Shown: positions 58,628 to 64,000 of the stretch, piece after piece | Layout of the letters: every line of letters starts with the position of its first letter | How positions within the stretch are numbered: the first letter of the stretch is position 1 | Source of the DNA: Geobacillus vulcani PSS1 | GTDB taxonomy: Bacteria > Bacillota > Bacilli > Bacillales > Anoxybacillaceae | Direction of reading: 5' to 3' | DNA length: 64,000 bases | Assembly (NCBI RefSeq): GCF_000733845.1 | Contig: NZ_JPOI01000001.1 | Span: 3,163,001-3,227,000, forward strand | The notes under the pieces: generated by a model | Databases searched by the model: none | What the model was told of the DNA's origin: nothing | The model's input: the letters and a program-made list of their open reading frames with translations, nothing else | Made by a program: the position numbers and the translations under genes

Positions 58628-59074
58628 CTATACCTCTCCTTGCCTTGCAAAGCGTTGAACCGCCATTTCATCGAGCAGGCGGCGTTCCGCTTCCCTCTCA
58701 AGCTGCTCGGCCCATTGCTGCACGCGCTCGCGCATTTTTTCGTATTTTTTCACTTCGATATTCAATTCCATCAAACACTGTTGCCGGCGCTGCATCTGCT
58801 CGCGCGCCTGCATGACGACGAGCTGATAATGGGCGATCGCCCGCTCTAAATTTGCTATATATTGCAGCCTAAGGCGAATGTCTCTAACGGACAGACCGGC
58901 TTGAAGCTGTTTATCCCGAGCTGCCACGCATTCTTCTTTTTCTTTGAGCAGGCGGTAAAGCGTTTCGGCTGCCTGCTCAAACCGGCGCACCGCCTCCTCG
59001 TATTCGCCAAGCGCCTTCTCTTTTTCTTTTTCTTTCATCGCCAACACTTTTTGCAGCCGAAACATCGGCGTCAC
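58628..59074 (-). CDS. fliJ: Flagellar export chaperone FliJ
   Basis: Coiled-coil protein of the export ATPase complex, 148 residues. Almost entirely helical, rich in E, Q, R and K; it begins MTPMFRLQKVLAMKEKEKEK and has the FliJ-type heptads. It resembles the F-ATPase gamma subunit in role, linking FliI to FlhA. The start is GTG at 59074 with AGGGTGA six bases before it; ATG at 59065 is possible. It lies about 42 bases after fliI and abuts ylxF. Confidence 0.92.
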   Translation of the reverse strand: MTPMFRLQKVLAMKEKEKEKALGEYEEAVRRFEQAAETLYRLLKEKEECVAARDKQLQAGLSVRDIRLRLQYIANLERAIAHYQLVVMQAREQMQRRQQCLMELNIEVKKYEKMRERVQQWAEQLEREAERRLLDEMAVQRFARQGEV

Positions 59075-59116
59075 ATTGGTTCACCCTTTCATCGTCTGAA
59101 AATGACGCGCGATTTC

Positions 59117-60427
59117 TCACCGAACCGACAACAAGCGCAACAGGGCATCAATACTTTCAGCGCGCGTCGTTTTTTCATCGATGTTTTGGCGGCAAAACGC
59201 CATCATTTGCGGATAAAGTTCGATCGCCTCATCAATTTCTTGGGACGAACCTCGTTTGTACGCCCCGATTTGAATCAAATCCTCCGAATCGATATAAGTG
59301 GAGAGGAGGCGGCGGAATCGGTTGGCCGCTTCGCCGTGCTCTGCGCTGATCATGTGGGGCATGACGCGGCTGACGCTTTTGAGCACATTAATCGCCGGGT
59401 AATGCCCTTTGTTCGCCAGCTGGCGTTCCAACACAAAATGGCCATCCAAAATGCCGCGCACCGCATCGGCGATCGGCTCATTCATATCATCGCCGTCAAC
59501 AAGCACCGTATAAAACGCGGTGATTGTGCCGGAAGCGTTCGTCCCAGCCCGCTCAAGCAGCTTTGGCAGGAGGGCGAAGACCGATGGCGTATAGCCTTTC
59601 GTCGTCGGCGGCTCACCGACGGCAAGGCCAATCTCCCGCTGCGCCATCGCAACGCGGGTGACCGAGTCCATCATGAGCATGACATCCGCCCCTTGGTCGC
59701 GAAAATATTCAGCGATCGCTGTCGCCGTATAGGCGCCTTTGACGCGCATCAGCGCCGGCTGGTCGGATGTGGCGACGACGACGACCGAACGGGCCAAGCC
59801 GTCCGGGCCAAGGTCGCGCTCTAAAAACTCGCGCACTTCGCGGCCACGCTCACCGATTAAGGCGATAACGTTCACATCGGCCGACGTATGGCGGGCAATC
59901 ATTCCCATGAGCGTGCTTTTGCCGACGCCCGAGCCGGCAAAAATGCCGACGCGCTGTCCCTTGCCAACGGCAAGCAAGCTGTCGATGACGCGAATGCCGA
60001 CTTCAAGCGGTTCAGCAATCGGCGGCCGAACGAGTGGATTGGGTGGATCTCGTTCGACCGACACCGGCTTCAGCCCGGACGGCAACGGACTCCCATCAAG
60101 CGGTTGGCCGAGCGGATCAAGAATCATGCCGATAAGCGCATCGCCGACGTGTACTTCAAGCGGACGGCCGGTCGCTTCGACAAGGCAGCCGGGAGCGATA
60201 TGAGATATGGCGGAAAACGGCATGAGCAAGACATGCTGTTCATGAAAGCCGACCACTTCGGCAGGAATTTTCCTGCGGCCGTTATGTTCATGGATGTAGC
60301 AAAGATCGCCAATCGAGCTTCTCGGCCCTTTCGATTCCATCATCAAGCCGACGACGCGCGACACTTTGCCAAACCGTTTATACAAGTCAACGGCGTCTAT
60401 TTCGTCAAGAAGCGCCTGCCAGTTCAG
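59117..60427 (-). CDS. fliI: Flagellum-specific ATPase FliI (probable CTG start)
   Basis: Hexameric ATPase powering flagellar export, related to F1 beta, 436 residues. Walker A is GIFAGSGVGKSTLMG near 165-180; Walker B region VMLMMDSVTRVAMAQRE near 255. The canonical ATG/GTG/TTG scan would start at TTG 60385, but AGGAGG stands nine bases before an in-frame CTG at 60427. With that start the product is MNWQALLDEIDAVDLYKR, the same length before YKR as in the B. subtilis protein. It overlaps fliH by 23 bases. Confidence 0.9.
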   Translation of the reverse strand: MNWQALLDEIDAVDLYKRFGKVSRVVGLMMESKGPRSSIGDLCYIHEHNGRRKIPAEVVGFHEQHVLLMPFSAISHIAPGCLVEATGRPLEVHVGDALIGMILDPLGQPLDGSPLPSGLKPVSVERDPPNPLVRPPIAEPLEVGIRVIDSLLAVGKGQRVGIFAGSGVGKSTLMGMIARHTSADVNVIALIGERGREVREFLERDLGPDGLARSVVVVATSDQPALMRVKGAYTATAIAEYFRDQGADVMLMMDSVTRVAMAQREIGLAVGEPPTTKGYTPSVFALLPKLLERAGTNASGTITAFYTVLVDGDDMNEPIADAVRGILDGHFVLERQLANKGHYPAINVLKSVSRVMPHMISAEHGEAANRFRRLLSTYIDSEDLIQIGAYKRGSSQEIDEAIELYPQMMAFCRQNIDEKTTRAESIDALLRLLSVR

Positions 60428-61175
60428 AAAACGCTCCCTCCTTTAATCGTCGGTAAAGCGCCTCGCGCAACCGCTCAAGCTGTACATCGACGCTCGCCTC
60501 GATGCGTCCAAACGGCGTCTCCACGACACATCCATATTCAGGAAGCGCATCGTCCGGATAGATGAATAGATCAACACGATGCGGAAACACAGATTTCATC
60601 AGCTCTTTTTGCTCTGCCACTATTTCGTAGCAGTGCGGATGCACATAAACGGCCACTTCTGTTTGTCGACGCACTTCCTGCAATGCTTGATGCACGAGCG
60701 GCAAAAAAGCGTTTCGGTCGCCCTCAAGCGCGGCGCCGATAATGCGCTCAGCCGCTTTTAACGCCACATCGAGCATCGCCTCAGCTGTTGATTCGATGCG
60801 AGCGTAAAATTCGGTGTTTGCTCGCTCTGCCAAACGGCGGGCCTGTTCGATCCATGTGCGGTGCTCGCCAAGCGCCTCCTCGCGCCCAGCTGCATAGCCG
60901 TCTTCGTACCCGCGGTCGCGCGCTTCCTGCATGAGACGCTCTTTCTCGCGTTGCCATTCCTCTTTTTCGCGCGCCAACTGTTCGCGCACCGATTCGTAAT
61001 ATTGCTCTGCTTGATGGCGAAGCTTGACCGCTTCTTCCTTGGCGGCGACGATCGCTTCGATCTCTCGCTGCCGATCGTCGGCGGACGATGAAGGATCGGA
61101 AACATGGCGCTGCACGACGATGGTCTTTTTCCCAACGCGCGCCGCCAATTTCGGCGCTTTAATGACGTTAGACAA
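60405..61175 (-). CDS. fliH: Flagellar assembly protein FliH
   Basis: Regulator and anchor of the FliI ATPase, 256 residues. A charged coiled coil (about 40-110, REKEEWQREKERLMQ) is followed by the C-terminal FliI-binding domain (about 130-250). The family helix motif GYEDGYAAGREEAL, a repeated glycine pattern, is near 90. TTG at 61175 is favoured by GGAGGAG nine bases upstream. ATG at 61184 sits only two to three bases after that site, so it is less likely but possible. It overlaps both fliG and fliI. Confidence 0.9.
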   Translation of the reverse strand: MSNVIKAPKLAARVGKKTIVVQRHVSDPSSSADDRQREIEAIVAAKEEAVKLRHQAEQYYESVREQLAREKEEWQREKERLMQEARDRGYEDGYAAGREEALGEHRTWIEQARRLAERANTEFYARIESTAEAMLDVALKAAERIIGAALEGDRNAFLPLVHQALQEVRRQTEVAVYVHPHCYEIVAEQKELMKSVFPHRVDLFIYPDDALPEYGCVVETPFGRIEASVDVQLERLREALYRRLKEGAFSELAGAS

Positions 61176-62187
61176 TAATATCATCTCCTCCCCCGCGAGC
61201 GATGACGATTTCTCCGGCCTCTTCGAGACGGCGGATCACGGCGACGATGCGCGATTGCGCCTCCTCAACATCCCGCAGCCGGACTGGACCCATATACTCC
61301 ATCTCTTCTTTGAACGTCTCTGCCATTCGCGTCGACATGTTGCGGAAGATGACGTTTTTCACTTCTTCGCTCGCTACTTTCAGCGCCAGCATGAGATCGT
61401 TGTTGTCCACCTCGCGGATGACGCGCTGAATGGCGCGATGATCGAGCGTCACGATATCTTCAAAGACAAACATCCGTTTTTTAATTTCCTCAGCTAGTTC
61501 CGGGTCTTGGATTTCCAAAGCATCCAAAATCGTCCGTTCCGTGCTCCGGTCAACTTGGTTCAACACCTCGACGACCGCCTCAATTCCGCCGGCTTGCGTG
61601 TAATCTTGCACAACGGTCGCGGACAGCCGCCGCTCTAAAATTTGCTCAACTTCGTTGATAATCTCCGGCGATGTGCTGTCCATCAGCGCGATGCGCCGGG
61701 CGACATCCGCCTGCATCTCCTGCGGCAACGCCGATAAAATTTGCCCTGCCTGCGCCGGCTCCAAATACGAGAGAATAAGGGCGACCGTTTGCGGATGTTC
61801 ATTTTGAATGAAGTTTAACAGCTGCATCGGGTCGGCTTTGCGGGCGAAATCAAACGGCCGCACCATCAGCGCCGATGTCAGGCGGTTGATGATCTGCATC
61901 GCCTTATCCGGGCCAAGCGCTTTTTCAAGCACTTCTTTCGCATAGGCGATGCCGCCTTGGGCGATGTAATCTTGCGCTAAGGCGAGCTGTCGAAACTCTT
62001 CAAGCACTTCCTCTTTTTGTTCGGTCGTCACTTGACGGACGTTGGAAATTTCTAGTGTCAGCTTTTCGATCTCTTCCTCGGATAAATGTTTATAGACAGA
62101 GGCCGACACATCCGGGCCGAGGGAAATAAGCAGGATCGCTGCTTTTTGCCTGCCCGACAGCCCGCCTTTTCGTTCGCGCTTTGCCAT
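61168..62187 (-). CDS. fliG: Flagellar motor switch protein FliG
   Basis: C-ring protein that meets the stator and switches rotation, 339 residues. The N-terminal domain (LSGRQKAAILLISLGPD at 10-26) binds FliF; the middle domain holds the EHPQTVALILSYL and the EHPQ motif near 130. The C-terminal domain carries the charged torque helix RMFVFEDIVTLDHRAIQRVIREVD, cited as FVFEDIVTLDHRAI. GGGGG stands eight bases before the ATG at 62187. It follows fliF after 12 bases. Confidence 0.97.
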   Translation of the reverse strand: MAKRERKGGLSGRQKAAILLISLGPDVSASVYKHLSEEEIEKLTLEISNVRQVTTEQKEEVLEEFRQLALAQDYIAQGGIAYAKEVLEKALGPDKAMQIINRLTSALMVRPFDFARKADPMQLLNFIQNEHPQTVALILSYLEPAQAGQILSALPQEMQADVARRIALMDSTSPEIINEVEQILERRLSATVVQDYTQAGGIEAVVEVLNQVDRSTERTILDALEIQDPELAEEIKKRMFVFEDIVTLDHRAIQRVIREVDNNDLMLALKVASEEVKNVIFRNMSTRMAETFKEEMEYMGPVRLRDVEEAQSRIVAVIRRLEEAGEIVIARGGGDDIIV

Positions 62188-62199
62188 ACGCCGTTCCCC

Positions 62200-63786
62200 C
62201 TACTCTTCCGATAGCCACGTTTTTAATAGTTTTGCAAACTCATCCGGCTTTTCTTTCGCCAGCCGCTCAAGCTGTCGGCGGCGCAACGCTGCCTCCGTCT
62301 CCGGCGGCTCCGGCAAATCCAGGTCCATCGAAGGCGGTGAAGTGAACAAGTGTTCTTCTTCCTCTTCCTCGTCTTCACGGCGACGCCGCAGCCAGAGGAA
62401 CAACAACAAGGCAATGAGCAACAGCGCTCCTGCACCAGCCGCATACCACCACCATGTCGGCCGATCCGGAGTTGATTCGGTGAATGTCGGCTTGCCGTTA
62501 AACTTCTGCACCGAAACAACGATGCGGTTGTTGATGTCTTGATCAGTGAGCGTTTGCGCCTCGCTTTTGTCGATTGACGTTCGGACGATCGTTCCTAGCA
62601 GTTTTTGAATATCATTGACCGTCTCGGGCGGCAGCGAGTTCGGATCATTAGGGTCAGGCGGCTCGACCATCACTTGAATGCCTAGATCACGGATTTTATA
62701 TGGACTTTCGACGATTTGCTTTTTGATTTTGTTTACCTCGTTGTTGATCGTCTCCTCGGTTCGTTCATAGTTGCCGTTTGTTGCGCCGTTGGCGCCTTGG
62801 TAGCCCGGCACTTCGTTCGCGCCCGTTCCAGCGGTGCCGCCGGGCGGCGCGCCGCTCCCGGAGTACGTCTCTTTGATGCGCTGGACGCTGACGGCAATTC
62901 CCTGTTTCGTTTTTTCATCGACCGGGGCGATCAAATTTTCCTCCCGCTTTTCTTGCGTAAAGTCAATGTCCGCCGTCACGGAAACGACGACTTTATCCTG
63001 CCCCATCATCGTGCCGAGCAGTTGCTGCACCTGGCGCTGAATGTCGCGCTCAATTTGCTTTTTGATTTGTTGCTGCGAGGTGAATGTGGCCCCTGTCGAA
63101 TTTTCTCCATCGTTTTTCAAATCGAAATACTCAAAAAACTGATTCATAATGACGATATTATCTGTAGAAAGGTTGGGAACACTTTTGGCGACGAGATGAT
63201 ACAATGCCCGAATTTGCTCGTCGCTGAATTGGTAGCCCGGCTTCGTCTTCAGCACGATCGAAGCCGAGGCTTCTCCTTTCTCATCAGAAACGAATACGCT
63301 CGGTTGCGGAAGATTGATCATGACTTTGGCGTCCTCGACACCGTCGATCGTCTTGATCAAATTGGCGAGCTCCGTTTGCATCGCCTTCAGCTTCACCATA
63401 TTGAACTCGTTATCTGTCATGCCGAAGCTCGCGTTTTGGCCGAAAAATGAATAGTCAATGACCCCACTGTTCGGGATGCCTTCAGCAGCGAGCTCGACTT
63501 TCAGCGCGTCCACTTGCTCTTTCGGCACTTTGATCGTCGTTCCGCCGTCCGCCACTTCAGCCGGAACGCCGCGCTGGTCAAGCGTGGCTTTAATTTGACC
63601 CGCTTCTTGCGGCGACAAATTGCTGTAGAGCGGCACCATTTCCGTCCTTGTGGCGAAAAAGACGCCGACGCCAACGGCCAAAAGCACGGCCGCCGCCGCA
63701 GCAAGCACGAGCCATTTCTGCTTTTTTGTCCGTTCCTGCCAAAACGCGCGAGCCCGGCTCCACCACTCTTTCCATTTCCTTCTCAT
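62200..63786 (-). CDS. fliF: Flagellar MS-ring protein FliF
   Basis: Forms the MS ring, the first structure of the basal body, 528 residues. Two membrane spans (about 25-45 and 428-448) flank ring-building motifs RBM1-3 with YSNLSPQEAGQIKATLDQRG, cited as YSNLSPQEAGQIK, near 54. The linker near 300-345 is glycine-rich. The cytoplasmic C-terminal tail (LARLAKEKPDEFAKLLKTWLSEE, cited as KPDEFAKLLKTWLSEE) binds FliG. GGGGGAA lies a few bases before the ATG at 63786. Confidence 0.96.
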   Translation of the reverse strand: MRRKWKEWWSRARAFWQERTKKQKWLVLAAAAAVLLAVGVGVFFATRTEMVPLYSNLSPQEAGQIKATLDQRGVPAEVADGGTTIKVPKEQVDALKVELAAEGIPNSGVIDYSFFGQNASFGMTDNEFNMVKLKAMQTELANLIKTIDGVEDAKVMINLPQPSVFVSDEKGEASASIVLKTKPGYQFSDEQIRALYHLVAKSVPNLSTDNIVIMNQFFEYFDLKNDGENSTGATFTSQQQIKKQIERDIQRQVQQLLGTMMGQDKVVVSVTADIDFTQEKREENLIAPVDEKTKQGIAVSVQRIKETYSGSGAPPGGTAGTGANEVPGYQGANGATNGNYERTEETINNEVNKIKKQIVESPYKIRDLGIQVMVEPPDPNDPNSLPPETVNDIQKLLGTIVRTSIDKSEAQTLTDQDINNRIVVSVQKFNGKPTFTESTPDRPTWWWYAAGAGALLLIALLLFLWLRRRREDEEEEEEHLFTSPPSMDLDLPEPPETEAALRRRQLERLAKEKPDEFAKLLKTWLSEE

Positions 63787-63869
63787 ACGATTCCCCCGAT
63801 GATCCAGTGCCTGCCGCCATAGCGCAACAACAATGGCGGCGGCTTCCGTATGTATTGCGATTCATTGCT

Positions 63870-64000
63870 GCTACAATGGCATGCGCATCATTTCCTGATA
63901 CGCCTCGATCGCTTTGTTGCGGATCTCCAGTGTCAGTTGCAGCGTGATGCTCGCTTTTTGTGCGGCAATCATCACATCATGCAGCTGAACGTTCTCCCCG
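63870..64000 (-). CDS. fliE: Flagellar hook-basal body protein FliE (partial, N-terminus outside window)
   Basis: Only the C-terminal 42 residues lie in the window. They read GENVQLHDVMIAAQKASITLQ followed by LEIRNKAIEAYQEMMRMPL, cited in pieces, which is the conserved end of FliE, the adaptor between MS ring and rod. Stop TAG at 63870-63872. It is the gene before fliF in the fla/che operon; flgB and flgC should lie beyond the edge. Confidence 0.93.

Noticed and set aside
58862..59824. Plus-strand open frame of about 320 codons opposite fliI/fliJ
   Set aside because: Shadow of fliI and fliJ: composition biased to F, H and R, no family resemblance and no promoter.

Overview
The window is typical chromosomal core DNA of a thermophilic Bacillaceae bacterium, most likely Geobacillus or a close relative. 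The evidence is a high G+C content, proteins close to Geobacillus/Bacillus stearothermophilus homologues as I remember them (PolC, IF-2, S15), strong AGGAGG-type ribosome binding sites, frequent GTG/TTG starts, and gene order nearly identical to the Bacillus subtilis fla/che to spoIIIE region. Every gene but one is on the minus strand, so transcription runs from high to low coordinates. The exception is a small ymxH-like gene at 12146..12388 (+).

In transcription order, 64000-38914 is the fla/che operon: fliE (cut by the window edge), fliF, G, H, I, J, ylxF, fliK, flgD, flgE, swrD, fliL, M, Y, cheY, fliO, P, Q, R, flhB, flhA, flhF, flhG, cheB, A, W, C, D, sigD, an unrecognised 81-aa gene, and swrB. 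These build the basal body, export gate, hook and switch, place the flagella, adapt chemotaxis and make the sigma factor for late flagellar genes. Most genes overlap or are separated by a few bases.

38284-29224 holds rpsB, tsf, pyrH, frr, uppS, cdsA, dxr, rasP and proS: translation, UMP kinase, isoprenoid/undecaprenyl and phospholipid synthesis, and intramembrane proteolysis. polC (replicative polymerase) follows. 24755-19811 is the nusA-infB operon (rimP, nusA, ylxR, ylxQ, infB, ylxP), followed by rbfA, truB and ribC, then rpsO and pnp, each ended by a terminator.

14668-7135 holds ylxY, mlpA, divergent ymxH, and the spore dipicolinate and lysine genes dpaA, dpaB, asd, dapG, dapA. Below it are rnjB, tepA, ylzJ and spoIIIE. 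The left end has a GntR-family regulator with a likely self-operator and the start of a BMP-family nucleoside-type ABC transporter lipoprotein.

No tRNA, rRNA, CRISPR, insertion sequence, prophage or defence cluster was seen, and no gap between genes exceeds 300 bases. I do not see a new multi-gene system. The observations worth checking are regulatory or small: a 10-codon leader ORF coupled to swrD, a CTG start for FliI, a structured rpsB leader, a ten-base-pair hairpin after the rimP-nusA promoter, the extra 81-aa gene after sigD, a degenerate catalytic motif in YlxY, and promoters packed against upstream terminators.
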